Shown here in pieces: positions 1 through 8,376 of a stretch of 46,818 nt of DNA. The stretch covers positions 1 through 46,818 of the forward strand of contig CAJJJM010000013.1 in assembly GCA_905187815.1 (NCBI GenBank), written 5' to 3'. The notes beneath the pieces are model-generated. The model did no database searches. It saw only the letters and a list, made by a program, of their open reading frames with translations, and was not told the origin of the DNA. The position numbers and the translations under genes were made by a program. The DNA comes from an uncultured Methanomassiliicoccaceae archaeon (lineage in GTDB: Archaea > Thermoplasmatota > Thermoplasmata > Methanomassiliicoccales > Methanomethylophilaceae). Numbering within the stretch: position 1 is the first letter of the stretch; the number at the start of each line of letters is the position of its first letter.

Positions 1-108
1 AACTCAGACACGCTGTCAGCCACTTCTTCATTCCATCTCGTGGCCGAGAGGCTGTCCGCACGTCCTTTTTCCCTCAATCAATATCTACCATCATTCCGAT
101 TTCGGCGC

Positions 109-603
109 ATGGCCTGGTTTTTTGGGAAGAAAGAGGAGAAACCGATCGAGAACAAGATGCCCGAGCAGTCAGAGAGGCAGTACAACCTCTTCTGGATGAT
201 ACGCAGGAGCCCTTTCGCCGAATACTCCGACGAGGAGATCCAGGAGGCCATCGAGAAGAAGATCAAGGAGGTCAACAGGACCCTCAAAACCCAGCCCGTT
301 GAGATGGTCAGGGTCAAGAGCGAGAAGAAGGTCGCCAAGCTGGAGGCTCTCTCCGGGGACAAGGAGGCCATCGCCGCCGAGAGGGACGAGGCCATCCTGC
401 ACTTCAACAGGAACATGATCGAGGACAACGGCGGCGCCGTCCCGACTGACCCTGAGAAGATATCGGCCACGGTCTCCCGCGAGGGATGGGCGGACGGGAA
501 CGGTCTGGTCAACGTCGACGGGATGCCCCACTGTCCCAGGTGCGGATACATCAACAGAAAGACCAAGACCTGTGTCAACTGCGGATCGAAACTCAAGTAT
601 TGA
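109..603 (+). CDS. Hypothetical protein with C-terminal zinc ribbon
   Basis: The 164-residue product starts MAWFFGKKEEK and ends in a four-cysteine zinc ribbon of form CPRCGY...CVNCG (about residues 147-160). The region before it (about 20-110) is charged and helical, rich in Lys and Glu, and may form a coiled coil. An upstream in-frame ATG at 40 exists, but the extension looks non-coding and overlaps AT-rich sequence that could hold the promoter, so I chose 109. No family is recognised; the ribbon suggests protein or nucleic-acid binding. It converges on porB, with a shared hairpin terminator between them. Confidence 0.7.
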   Translation: MAWFFGKKEEKPIENKMPEQSERQYNLFWMIRRSPFAEYSDEEIQEAIEKKIKEVNRTLKTQPVEMVRVKSEKKVAKLEALSGDKEAIAAERDEAILHFNRNMIEDNGGAVPTDPEKISATVSREGWADGNGLVNVDGMPHCPRCGYINRKTKTCVNCGSKLKY

Positions 604-690
604 CTGACATCGGACGGAGGCGGCTCGGTTTGCACCCGGATTGCCTCCTCCGGTGCACAACCAACCCTGCAGGTCCTTTAAAGAAGTAAG

Positions 691-706
691 AGGGGCCGGA
701 GCCCCT
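691..706. terminator. Hairpin between convergent genes
   Basis: AGGGGC-CGGA-GCCCCT forms a 6-bp stem with a 4-nt loop. It is followed by TTAGTGTTTT on the plus strand and by a T-rich stretch on the minus strand, so it can serve both the zinc-ribbon gene and the por operon. Confidence 0.55.
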
Positions 707-715
707 TTAGTGTTT

Positions 716-1669
716 TCAGAGATCGAGCTCTGTGAGCTTCAGGAGCTTGTTCCAGCGCCTGTCGACCTCGTCCTGGTAGGCCTCGGCCACGGGCTCCCAC
801 CTGTCCTGCAGAAGGTGCTTGAACCTTCCCTGGGAGGAGAGCCACTCCATGACGGGCTTCTTCTCGACCTTTCCGTCAGCGATCCTGGCGCTCTCTGCGG
901 TCAGGATGTACTTGCCGTTGACGACCTCGTACAGGGGCCAGACGCAGGTCTCCACAGCCAGACGGGCCATGTTGATGGTCTCGTCGGTGGGGAACCTCCA
1001 TCCCCTGGGGCACGGGGAGATGGCGTTGATGAAGCTGGGTCCGTCCGCGGCGAATCCCTTGGACGCCTTGGTCACGGTGTCCCTCCAGTTGTGAGGGGAG
1101 ACCTGGGCGACGTAGGGGATGTTGTGGGCCACGATGACCTCGGTCATATCCTTGGAGAACTCCTTCTTACCGGACTGGACGGATCCGGCCCAGGACGTGG
1201 TGGTGCTGGCTCCGAGGGTTGTGGCGGAGGACCTCTGGATACCGGTGTTCATGTACGCCTCGTTGTTGAGACAGACGTACATCATCTTGTGGCCCCTCTC
1301 CATGGCTCCGGACAGGGCCTGCAGACCGATGTCGTAGGTCGCACCGTCTCCGGCGAAGTTCACGAACTTGATGTCGCCCTTGATCTTGCCCTTCTTCTTC
1401 AGGGCGGTGTACGCGGTCTCGAGACCGGCGCAGGTCGCCGCTCCGTTTCCGAAGGCGGTGTGGATGTAGGGCGTGTTCCAGGACGTGTAGGGGAACACGG
1501 TGGTGGAGACCTCGAAGCATCCCGTGGACAGGGACACCGCGACGGGGTCCTCGGTTCCCATCAGGATCTGCTTCGCGATGATGGACTCGGCGCATCCGGC
1601 GCAGAGCCTGTGCCCGCTCGCGAGCCTGACGGGCAGCTTGTTCAGTTCCTTCAGTGACATCGATGTCAT
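716..1669 (-). CDS. porB: Pyruvate:ferredoxin oxidoreductase, beta subunit
   Basis: This 317-residue subunit carries the thiamine pyrophosphate site of the enzyme that interconverts acetyl-CoA + CO2 and pyruvate, using ferredoxin in the cytoplasm. Visible marks are the HRLCAGCAE cysteine motif near the N-terminus, the STGCFEVST segment, the TPP/Mg motif GDGATYDIG, and NNEAYMNTG, all typical of PorB. Its ATG overlaps the porA stop (ATGA), showing translational coupling; a second ATG three codons later is possible. A much longer upstream open frame is an antisense-free shadow of porA and was rejected. Last gene of porGDAB. Confidence 0.95.
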   Translation of the reverse strand: MTSMSLKELNKLPVRLASGHRLCAGCAESIIAKQILMGTEDPVAVSLSTGCFEVSTTVFPYTSWNTPYIHTAFGNGAATCAGLETAYTALKKKGKIKGDIKFVNFAGDGATYDIGLQALSGAMERGHKMMYVCLNNEAYMNTGIQRSSATTLGASTTTSWAGSVQSGKKEFSKDMTEVIVAHNIPYVAQVSPHNWRDTVTKASKGFAADGPSFINAISPCPRGWRFPTDETINMARLAVETCVWPLYEVVNGKYILTAESARIADGKVEKKPVMEWLSSQGRFKHLLQDRWEPVAEAYQDEVDRRWNKLLKLTELDL

Positions 1670-2829
1670 GCCTTCACCCCCAGATAGGTGATCTTGGGCG
1701 CCTTCCCTTCGGCGACCTCCTCCATCGTCTTCTTGAATCCAGACACTGTGGCGTCGGCGCCTCCGAGTCCGTAGATCACGTTGTACATCTTCGGCAGGGA
1801 GTCCAGGTCCGCGGCGGCGGTGACGACCTCGGGGAACATGGGTCCGTAAGCTCCGATGCTCAGGTGCTTGTCGAAGACGACGACCGCCTTCTTGCCCTTC
1901 ATGATCTTGGCGAGAGCCGCCTCCGGCCACGGCCTGTAGACGTGGGGCATGGCACATCCGACCTTGATGCCCTCGGCACGCAGCTGGTCTACGGTCTCCT
2001 TCATGGTTCCGAAGGAGGATCCGAGGATGACCGCGACGTACTCGGCGTCGTCGCACATGTACTCGTCCACGAGGTGGTACTCCCTTCCGGTCATGTCGGC
2101 GAACTCCTTGAAGACCTCCTCCGCGACCTCCAGCGCCTTGTCCATGGCCAGGACGGACTGGTACTTGTGAGGGTAGTAGAAGTCGGGACCGTCCATGTTT
2201 CCATGGGAGACAGGGTGCTTGACATCCAGGAGAGGGTACAGGGGCTCGAACTCGCCGACGAAATGCTTGACGTCGGCGGTGTCGACCATCGTCATCCTCT
2301 CGATGGCGTGGGTCAGGATGAAACCGTCCAGGTTTACCATGCAGGGGAGCTGGACGTCGTGGTGCTCCGCGATCCTGGGTGCGATGATGGAGTTGTCGTA
2401 TGCCCCCTGGACGTTCTCGGAGAACAGCTGGATCCATCCGCAGTCGCGGGCGGACATGGCGTCACCGTGGTCGTTGTTGATGTTGATGGGTCCGCTGACG
2501 GCCCTGTTGGCGACGGCCATGATCAGAGGCACCCTCATGGATGCTGTGATCGGCATCATCTCCCACATGTAGGCCAGTCCCTGGGACGCCGTGGCGGTGA
2601 AAGTCCTGGCTCCGGCGGAGCAGGACGACGTGCACAGGGTGAGCGCGGAATGCTCGGACTCGACGCACACGAACTCTGTGGAAACCTCCCCGTTGGCCAC
2701 ATACTCGGCGAACTTCTCGACGATGATGGTCTGGGGGGTGATGGGGTACGCGGCGCACACGTCGGGGTCGATCTGCCTCCATGCGAGCGCGACTGCGTTG
2801 TCTCCGTTGATTGCGATGTCGTGGGTCAT
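1666..2829 (-). CDS. porA: Pyruvate:ferredoxin oxidoreductase, alpha subunit
   Basis: The product has 387 residues, the usual PorA length. It opens with the NGDNAVALAW segment and the AAYPITPQT motif of the pyrimidine-binding domain, followed by ESEHSAL and TASQGLAYM, all characteristic of 2-oxoacid:ferredoxin oxidoreductase alpha chains. PorA-type similarity together with the gene order gamma-delta-alpha-beta favours pyruvate over branched-chain 2-oxoacids as substrate. The start was placed at MTHDIAINGD because the upstream extension reads antisense-like and overlaps porD. Two bases separate it from porD. Confidence 0.94.
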   Translation of the reverse strand: MTHDIAINGDNAVALAWRQIDPDVCAAYPITPQTIIVEKFAEYVANGEVSTEFVCVESEHSALTLCTSSCSAGARTFTATASQGLAYMWEMMPITASMRVPLIMAVANRAVSGPININNDHGDAMSARDCGWIQLFSENVQGAYDNSIIAPRIAEHHDVQLPCMVNLDGFILTHAIERMTMVDTADVKHFVGEFEPLYPLLDVKHPVSHGNMDGPDFYYPHKYQSVLAMDKALEVAEEVFKEFADMTGREYHLVDEYMCDDAEYVAVILGSSFGTMKETVDQLRAEGIKVGCAMPHVYRPWPEAALAKIMKGKKAVVVFDKHLSIGAYGPMFPEVVTAAADLDSLPKMYNVIYGLGGADATVSGFKKTMEEVAEGKAPKITYLGVKA

Positions 2830-2831
2830 AC

Positions 2832-3107
2832 TCACTCCTCCTTCATTGTGATGGCCTTCTTGGGACAGACCTTGGCACAGATGCCGCAGCCCTTGCAGTG
2901 GCTCATCTTGATGCCGGACATCTTGTCGTCCCTGAAGACGATGCTGTTGTCGGGACAGTAGATCCAGCATGTGTAGCAGTCGATGCACTTGTCCTGGTCG
3001 ACGACCGGGACGTAGCTCCTCCAGTCTCCTGTCATGACCATCTCGGAGGAACCGGGCTTGATGATGCGTCCTCCGATGACCAGGTCCTTGATGTTTGCCA
3101 ATGCCAT
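2832..3107 (-). CDS. porD: Pyruvate:ferredoxin oxidoreductase, delta subunit (2[4Fe-4S] ferredoxin)
   Basis: A 91-residue polyferredoxin-type subunit that passes electrons between the TPP site in PorB and soluble ferredoxin. Two cluster motifs are visible: CIDCYTCWIYCP (about 41-52) and CKGCGICAKVCP (about 70-81), each CX2CX2CX3CP. The gene sits one base after porG and two bases before porA, so the four subunits are expected from one message. Confidence 0.94.
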   Translation of the reverse strand: MALANIKDLVIGGRIIKPGSSEMVMTGDWRSYVPVVDQDKCIDCYTCWIYCPDNSIVFRDDKMSGIKMSHCKGCGICAKVCPKKAITMKEE

Positions 3108-3108
3108 C

Positions 3109-3666
3109 TCACTGCACCTCCTTGAATCCCCTCTTGAGCGCGGAGAGGTTCTTGACTATGACCTTGTCCGAGAGCTTGCCCGTGAACCTGTCTGTGATCT
3201 GGTCCTCGAGGGCGTCGTACGGGACGATGTCCACGCACTTGATGAGCGCTCCCAGCATGACCGTGTTGACCATGGGCTTCCCGATCTCCTCGATGGCGAT
3301 CTTGTTCGCGTCGAGGGTGTGGCACTGAGCCTCGGTGCCCAGCGCGTCCTGGAGCTCCTGGGGTGACCCGGTGTAGTTGGCCAGGATGACCGAGTCCTTC
3401 TTGATGCCCCTGGTTACGTCAACTTTCCCGACCAGGGTTCCGTCCATGATGATCACCACGTCGGGTTCGTAGACCTGGCTGTGGACCCTGACGGGCGCGT
3501 CGGCGATCCTCGTGAAACCCCTGATGGGTGCTCCCATCCTCTCGGGTCCGAACTCGGGGAAGGCCTTAACGTACATTCCAGAGGCGATGGCGGTCTCGGC
3601 CAGGATCTCGTTCGCTGTGACGAGACCCTGTCCGCCCCTACCATGCCAACATATCTCCATGTGCAT
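3109..3666 (-). CDS. porG: Pyruvate:ferredoxin oxidoreductase, gamma subunit
   Basis: First gene of the operon. The N-terminal WHGRGGQG motif and the PEFGPERMGAP segment identify the gamma subunit, which forms the CoA-side domain of the complex. Three starts are open: GTG at 3675, ATG at 3666 and ATG at 3660; I chose 3666 because a TTTAAA box at 3701-3706 predicts transcription from about 3677 and family members begin 4-6 residues before the WHGRGG motif. No clear ribosome binding site is present, so 3660 is nearly as likely. Product about 185 residues, normal for the family. Confidence 0.92.
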   Translation of the reverse strand: MHMEICWHGRGGQGLVTANEILAETAIASGMYVKAFPEFGPERMGAPIRGFTRIADAPVRVHSQVYEPDVVIIMDGTLVGKVDVTRGIKKDSVILANYTGSPQELQDALGTEAQCHTLDANKIAIEEIGKPMVNTVMLGALIKCVDIVPYDALEDQITDRFTGKLSDKVIVKNLSALKRGFKEVQ

Positions 3667-3700
3667 TAGTACCACTAAGGAAACCGTATCGCGACAATCA

Positions 3701-3706
3701 TTTAAA
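3701..3706 (-). promoter_or_regulatory. TATA box of the por operon
   Basis: TTTAAA on the minus strand, preceded by the purine-rich AAAGGG that could act as BRE. It lies 35-46 nt upstream of the candidate porG starts, giving a very short leader. Confidence 0.45.
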
Positions 3707-3773
3707 CCCTTTGTAGGTTCCGAAGAAACAGCTTCTGATTTTGGGGAACCGAAGCCATTTTCTGTCTGTAATT

Positions 3774-3819
3774 CGTAGAATTTCTACGTTATTCGAATTT
3801 TGATGGGTGGAAATCGTAG
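3774..3819. promoter_or_regulatory. Candidate operator between porG and ppsA
   Basis: A perfect 15-nt dyad CGTAGAA-T-TTCTACG lies at 3774-3788, followed by the palindrome ATTCGAAT at 3791-3798 and a further CGTAG half-site at 3815-3819. It sits in the 300-nt divergent region between the porGDAB and ppsA promoters, the expected position for a shared regulator. No regulator gene is adjacent. Confidence 0.4.
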
Positions 3820-3889
3820 CAATCCACGACCACAGGGCCGTTGAAGCGGACGTCGTCCCCTGAAGATTCACGGCGTTGAAACCAAATCA

Positions 3890-3908
3890 TAATATTATCT
3901 AAATTATA
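3890..3908 (+). promoter_or_regulatory. AT-rich promoter element of ppsA
   Basis: TAATATTAT and AAATTATA are the only TATA-like sequences ahead of ppsA, 63-80 nt before its ATG. They predict a leader of roughly 40 nt that includes a small GGGG/CCCC hairpin. Confidence 0.4.
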
Positions 3909-3970
3909 CAGAACCCCAGAGAGGCCGGGGAAAGGCCCCATCGAAACCGGTTCAATTCACAGGGATTGTC

Positions 3971-6295
3971 ATGGATAAGAAAATCGTGGACGTTAACGAA
4001 CTGCACGTGGAAGACATACCTATCGTCGGGGGGAAGGGCGCTAACCTCGGCGAGCTCACAAACGCCGGATTCCCGGTACCCGAGGCGTTCGTCCTCACCA
4101 CCGCCGCCTACGACTACTTCATCCAGAGCAGCGATCTCATGGAGAAGGTCGGAAAGGAGCTCGCCGGGATCGACAGGAACTCCGATGACAGCCTGGCCGC
4201 CGCCTCCGACAAGATCAGGGCGATGTTCGAGGAATGCGAGATCCCCCAGGACCTGAAGAAGGACATCGTGTCCAGGTACAGGATCCTGGTACCGAAGGGC
4301 AAGGTCGGATTCGTCGCCGTCAGGTCCAGCGCCACCGCCGAGGATCTGCCCGACGCGAGTTTCGCCGGTCAGCAGGAGACATACCTCAACGTCCGCGACG
4401 AGGAGGACCTCTTCGACAAGATCAGGAAATGCTGGTCCTCCCTCTTCACCGCCAGGGCCATCGCGTACCGCGAGAAGCAGGGCTTCGCCCATGAGGACGT
4501 GAAGCTGGCCGTCGTCGTGCAGAGGATGGTCAACTCGGAGTTCTCCGGGATCATGTTCACCGTCGACCCCAACAGCGGCGCCAAGCAGATCGTCATCGAG
4601 GCCGGATACGGTCTCGGAGAGGCGATCGTCGGCGGAGAGGTCACACCCGACACATACGTGGTCGACAAGCAGAAGATGGAGATCCTCAAGAAGAGGATAT
4701 CGACCCAGACCTGGAAGTACGTCCGCGGAAAGGAGGGCGGAGTCGAGAGGTACGACATGCCCAAGGACATGGTCAAGGCCCAGAAGATCCCCGATGACCG
4801 CATCCAGGAGATCGCCGAGATCGGAAGGCAGATCGAGATCCACTACGAGAAGCCCATGGACATGGAGTGGTGCGTGGAGGACGACAAGGCATACATCGTC
4901 CAGGCCAGGCCCATCACCGCCACCGGTAACTCCGCAACCAACGAGTCTGTCGGCACATCCGCCCACAGCGAGGACATCGTCGCATCCGGACTGGGAGCCA
5001 GTCCTGGACTCGCCACCGGGAAGGTCGTGATCTACGACACCTCCATGAGCCTCGACGCCATCAAGGAGGGCGACGTCCTGGTCACGCAGATGACCATGCC
5101 CGACATGGTCCCCGCCATGAGCAGGGCCGCAGCCATCGTCACCGACGAGGGAGGCATGACCTGCCACGCCGCCATCATCTCCAGGGAGCTCGGAACACCC
5201 TGCGTCGTCGGAACCGGCAACGCCACCGAGATCCTGAAGGACGGCATGGACGTCACCGTGGACGGGACCACAGGCACTGTCTACAAGGGACTCCTGAAGA
5301 AGGCCGCCAATGAGGAGGCGGGCGCCACGATGGCCGCGACTGCTGTCGCCGCCGAGTACGTCCCGATCACCGGGACCAAGGTCATGGTCAACATGTCCAT
5401 GCCCGCGAAGGCCGAGGAGATCGCAAAGCTCCAGTGCGACGGAGTTGGCCTGATGAGGAGCGAGTTCCTCTTCACCAACTACATCGGCGAGCACCCCTGC
5501 GCCGTCATCGAGGAGGGCAGGGCCGACGAGCTCGTAGACAAGCTGGCCGAAGGCATCGCGAAGGTCTGCAGGGCGTTCTACCCCAGGCCCATCACGCTCA
5601 GGACCTCCGACTTCAAGACCAACGAGTACCGCGACATGAAGGGCGGTGCCGACTACGAGCCCAACGAGGACAACCCCATGATCGGATGGAGGGGATGCTC
5701 CAGGTACGTGTCCGACAGCTACCGCGAGGCATTCATGTGCGAGCTCAGGGCCATCAAGAAGGTCAGGGACGAGATGGGGCTCAAGAACCTCAACATGATG
5801 CTCCCGTTCGTCAGGACCATCGAGGAGGTCCAGGACATCACTGATATGATGCACTCCGTCGGACTCAGGAGGGGCAAGGACTTCAAGCTCTACTTCATGG
5901 CTGAGATCCCCGTGAACATCTTCATGGCGGATGAGTTCTGCAAGTACTGCGACTGGTTCTCCATCGGTTCCAACGACCTCACCCAGCTAGTCATGGGAAG
6001 CGACAGGGACTCGGACATCCTCGGACACATGGGATACTTCGACGAGAGGAACGAAGGTGTCAAGAGGGCCATCGCCCAGCTCATCAAGGTCGCCCACGAG
6101 AACGGCAAGCACGTGAGCATCTGCGGACAGGGCCCGTCGGTCTACCCGGAGTTCACCGAGTTCCTGGTGGAGCAGGGTATCGACTGCATCTCCCTGAACC
6201 CCGATACCTTCGCGAAGACCAAGAGAATCATCGCCTCCGCCGAGCAGAAGATCATCCTGAGGGACCTCAGGAACCTCAGGAACAAGTTCCTTTGA
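3971..6295 (+). CDS. ppsA: Phosphoenolpyruvate synthase (pyruvate, water dikinase)
   Basis: Converts pyruvate + ATP to PEP + AMP + phosphate, the step after pyruvate synthase in gluconeogenic carbon flow. At 774 residues it has the three expected domains: an N-terminal ATP-grasp/PPDK_N domain beginning with GGKGANLGEL, a swivelling phosphohistidine domain with GGMTCHAAI (His399 is the expected phosphate carrier), and a C-terminal TIM barrel with MRSEFLF, the GSNDLTQ motif and CGQGPS, whose Cys718 is the likely acid/base. AGGGATT upstream may act as ribosome binding site. Divergent from porGDAB; a strong hairpin follows. Confidence 0.96.
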   Translation: MDKKIVDVNELHVEDIPIVGGKGANLGELTNAGFPVPEAFVLTTAAYDYFIQSSDLMEKVGKELAGIDRNSDDSLAAASDKIRAMFEECEIPQDLKKDIVSRYRILVPKGKVGFVAVRSSATAEDLPDASFAGQQETYLNVRDEEDLFDKIRKCWSSLFTARAIAYREKQGFAHEDVKLAVVVQRMVNSEFSGIMFTVDPNSGAKQIVIEAGYGLGEAIVGGEVTPDTYVVDKQKMEILKKRISTQTWKYVRGKEGGVERYDMPKDMVKAQKIPDDRIQEIAEIGRQIEIHYEKPMDMEWCVEDDKAYIVQARPITATGNSATNESVGTSAHSEDIVASGLGASPGLATGKVVIYDTSMSLDAIKEGDVLVTQMTMPDMVPAMSRAAAIVTDEGGMTCHAAIISRELGTPCVVGTGNATEILKDGMDVTVDGTTGTVYKGLLKKAANEEAGATMAATAVAAEYVPITGTKVMVNMSMPAKAEEIAKLQCDGVGLMRSEFLFTNYIGEHPCAVIEEGRADELVDKLAEGIAKVCRAFYPRPITLRTSDFKTNEYRDMKGGADYEPNEDNPMIGWRGCSRYVSDSYREAFMCELRAIKKVRDEMGLKNLNMMLPFVRTIEEVQDITDMMHSVGLRRGKDFKLYFMAEIPVNIFMADEFCKYCDWFSIGSNDLTQLVMGSDRDSDILGHMGYFDERNEGVKRAIAQLIKVAHENGKHVSICGQGPSVYPEFTEFLVEQGIDCISLNPDTFAKTKRIIASAEQKIILRDLRNLRNKFL

Positions 6296-6301
6296 AACCG
6301 A

Positions 6302-6318
6302 AGGGGGCTCCGCCCCCT
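6302..6318 (+). terminator. Terminator of ppsA
   Basis: GGGGGC-TCC-GCCCCC hairpin with an extra A-T pair, then ATTCCCTTCTAA, starting 6 nt after the ppsA stop. Confidence 0.6.
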
Positions 6319-6391
6319 ATTCCCTTCTAACCACCGTCCACCATCACCGCAATATATGGGAATCCCATCGCCGTCTCGTTCCGTGAACCCC

Positions 6392-7099
6392 ATGGGCGGC
6401 TACAGACAGGCGATCGTCAGGGCTTTCCCCTACACCATCCCGGTGCTCGCAGGATATCTGTTCATAGGCGCAGCCTTCGGCGTTATGTTCGCGGACCAGG
6501 GATACAACGTCCTGTGGGCGGTGCTGATGAGCGTCGTCGTGTACGCCGGATCCGGACAATACCTGGCGACGAACTTCTTCGTCCCCGGGATGTCGATACT
6601 GCAGGCCGTGTTCCTCACCGTGATGGTGAACATCAGGCACGTCTTCTACGGCCTGTCGCTGGTGGACAGGTACAACCGCTTCGGCAGGAAGCGCTGGTAC
6701 CTCATATTCGGGATGACCGATGAGACGTACTCGCTGGTGTGCACCACCGGGGTCCCCGAGGACGTGGACGAAGAGAAGTTCCTGCTGTCGATCACGCTGC
6801 TCAATCAGCTCTACTGGATCCTGGGAACCGTCATCGGATCCCTGGCATTCACGATTATATCGTTCGACTCCACCGGAATCGAGTTCGCCATGACGGCTCT
6901 GTTCATAGTGATGTTCATGGAGCTGTGGTACAGGCGCTCCAACCGTCCCGCCGAGCTCATCGGGATGTTCTCTGCGGTTCTGTGCCTGGCACTGTTCGGC
7001 GCGGCCAACTTCGTGCTGCCGACGATGCTGCTGATGGTCGCGGTCATCCTTCTCGGGAAGAAGAAGCTGGGCGACAAGGGGGCGGATGCCGATGCTTGA
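6392..7099 (+). CDS. azlC: AzlC-family branched-chain amino acid exporter, large subunit
   Basis: About 235 residues with at least five hydrophobic segments. The start MGGYRQAIVRAFPYTIPV, the YLFIGAAFG segment and the FGMTDETY loop match the AzlC/YgaZ family, which exports branched-chain and other amino acids together with the small AzlD subunit. An ATG at 6356 in frame is rejected as start because it lies inside the TATA-like AATATAT (6351-6357), which would place transcription near 6380. The stop overlaps the azlD start by 14 nt. Confidence 0.88.
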   Translation: MGGYRQAIVRAFPYTIPVLAGYLFIGAAFGVMFADQGYNVLWAVLMSVVVYAGSGQYLATNFFVPGMSILQAVFLTVMVNIRHVFYGLSLVDRYNRFGRKRWYLIFGMTDETYSLVCTTGVPEDVDEEKFLLSITLLNQLYWILGTVIGSLAFTIISFDSTGIEFAMTALFIVMFMELWYRRSNRPAELIGMFSAVLCLALFGAANFVLPTMLLMVAVILLGKKKLGDKGADADA

Positions 7100-7424
7100 C
7101 ATGGTCTCGTCGCTGATCATGATATCCGCGGTTGCCATCGCGACCTTCGCCACACGCGCCGCGTCCTTCGTAGTGTTCCCCAAGGGGAAGGAGGTCCCGC
7201 CGACGGTGAAGTACATCGGCATGGTCCTGCCTCCGGCGGTCATAGGCATGCTGGTGGTGTACTGCCTGAGGAGCACCCAGCTGTTCGCCTACCCCTACGG
7301 CATCCCGGAGCTCATAGCATGCCTGGCCGTGATAGGGCTCCACGCCTGGAAGAGGAACGTCCTGCTGAGCGTCGGAGCCGGCACCGTGCTCTACATGGCC
7401 CTGGTGCAGATGGTCTTCGTCTGA
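7086..7424 (+). CDS. azlD: AzlD-family branched-chain amino acid exporter, small subunit
   Basis: A 112-residue membrane protein with four predicted segments, including the FATRAASFVVFP motif near residue 20 and VLPPAVIGMLVVYCL typical of AzlD/YgaH. It is translationally coupled to azlC through a 14-nt overlap; the second ATG at 7092 is an equally possible start. The two proteins should form one transporter. Confidence 0.87.
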   Translation: MPMLDMVSSLIMISAVAIATFATRAASFVVFPKGKEVPPTVKYIGMVLPPAVIGMLVVYCLRSTQLFAYPYGIPELIACLAVIGLHAWKRNVLLSVGAGTVLYMALVQMVFV

Positions 7425-7456
7425 AGGCACCCATCCGATGCGGGCCGAGATCGAGA

Positions 7457-7477
7457 CCGGACGCGATCGTTGTCCGG
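7457..7477. terminator. Weak hairpin between convergent azlD and CBS-ParB genes
   Basis: CCGGAC-9 nt-GTCCGG stem without a long T run, between the two convergent stops. It could end either transcript. Confidence 0.3.
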
Positions 7478-7482
7478 GACGG

Positions 7483-8337
7483 TCAGTTGCCGACGTCCTC
7501 CCCGTTTACGCTGTCCATCAGCCTCTGGTTGAGGCCGTTGGCCTCCTCGGTAGGAAGGAGCATGGTCGTCGCCTCCATGAACGGATGCTTGGAGCCTTCG
7601 ATGATGGCGACGTCGTCGAGCGTGTGGAGCCCCCAGTGCTCGGCCGTCTTCTCCAGACCGAACTTGGTGTCCAGCTCGTTGGGGATGAGGACGATTGCCT
7701 TGAACTCCTTCAGACCAAGCTTCTTGGCCGCCATTATCCTGTGGTGACCGTCGACCAGGAGGTATCCGTTCCTTCTCTCGACGACGATGAGGGGTTCGTT
7801 CAGACCTCTCTTTAGCTCGTACTGGCGTCCGACGAGCTCGTCCATGTAGACCTCCTTCTGGGTCGGAATGATCTGGTCGATCGGGATGTCCTTGTTGACG
7901 ACCTTCATCCTCACGCCGTTCTGCTGCTCCAGGAAGTTCTTGACGGACATCACCTTCCCGGGACGGGACTTCTCGATCTGGGACCTGACTATGTCTATGT
8001 TGGAGATGATCCCCACGAGCTTCTTGTCCTCGTCCACCACGGGGAGGTTCCTGAGGCCGTACCTGAAAAGGATGCGGGTGGCGTCGTCTACGGACATCGA
8101 CGGGATGGCACACAGGGTGCCCCTCTTCATGACGGAGCGGATCTTCGCATCCGGTTTGTCGATGTGACGCAGAAGCTCCTTGGCGGTGACGAAACCCAGC
8201 AGATATCCCTTCTCGACGATCGGGAACCCGTGGAAGTTGGAGTTGATGATCTCCTGTCTGACCTGCTCTACCGTCATGTCCGGGGTGATCGTGTGGACAT
8301 TGCGGACCATGTACTCTCCGACTGTAGCTTCTGGCAT
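7483..8337 (-). CDS. CBS-domain protein with ParB/SerK-like domain
   Basis: The 284-residue protein has two CBS repeats (about 7-55 and 68-115; motifs GFPIVEKG and NLPVVDED) followed by a ParB-superfamily domain (about 130-260) containing VDGHHRIMAAKKLGL. CBS pairs usually bind adenine nucleotides and regulate the attached domain. The DGHHR sequence resembles the free-standing archaeal ADP-dependent serine kinase SerK and staphylococcal SbnI more than DNA-partition ParB proteins, and no parA lies nearby. I therefore favour a small-molecule kinase or related role over chromosome partition, but this is inference. It runs leftward and is separated from the glycosylase gene by 39 nt. Confidence 0.8.
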   Translation of the reverse strand: MPEATVGEYMVRNVHTITPDMTVEQVRQEIINSNFHGFPIVEKGYLLGFVTAKELLRHIDKPDAKIRSVMKRGTLCAIPSMSVDDATRILFRYGLRNLPVVDEDKKLVGIISNIDIVRSQIEKSRPGKVMSVKNFLEQQNGVRMKVVNKDIPIDQIIPTQKEVYMDELVGRQYELKRGLNEPLIVVERRNGYLLVDGHHRIMAAKKLGLKEFKAIVLIPNELDTKFGLEKTAEHWGLHTLDDVAIIEGSKHPFMEATTMLLPTEEANGLNQRLMDSVNGEDVGN

Positions 8338-8376
8338 CTGAGACCCGAATCGCCTCCAAGTGATAAAACCACATCG

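Noticed and set aside
1670..2437. N-terminal extension of the porB frame
   Set aside because: It lies within porA in another phase, with Arg/Pro-rich shadow composition; the ATGA overlap marks the real start.
3899..5854. 651-codon minus-strand open frame opposite ppsA
   Set aside because: It is antisense to an unmistakable ppsA, is composed of D/G/V/L-rich shadow sequence, and matches no family.
7483..8337. Chromosome-partition ParB role for the CBS-ParB protein
   Set aside because: No parA neighbour, no HTH domain of Spo0J-type ParB, and parS-like sites were not seen; the DGHHR branch fits a metabolic enzyme better.
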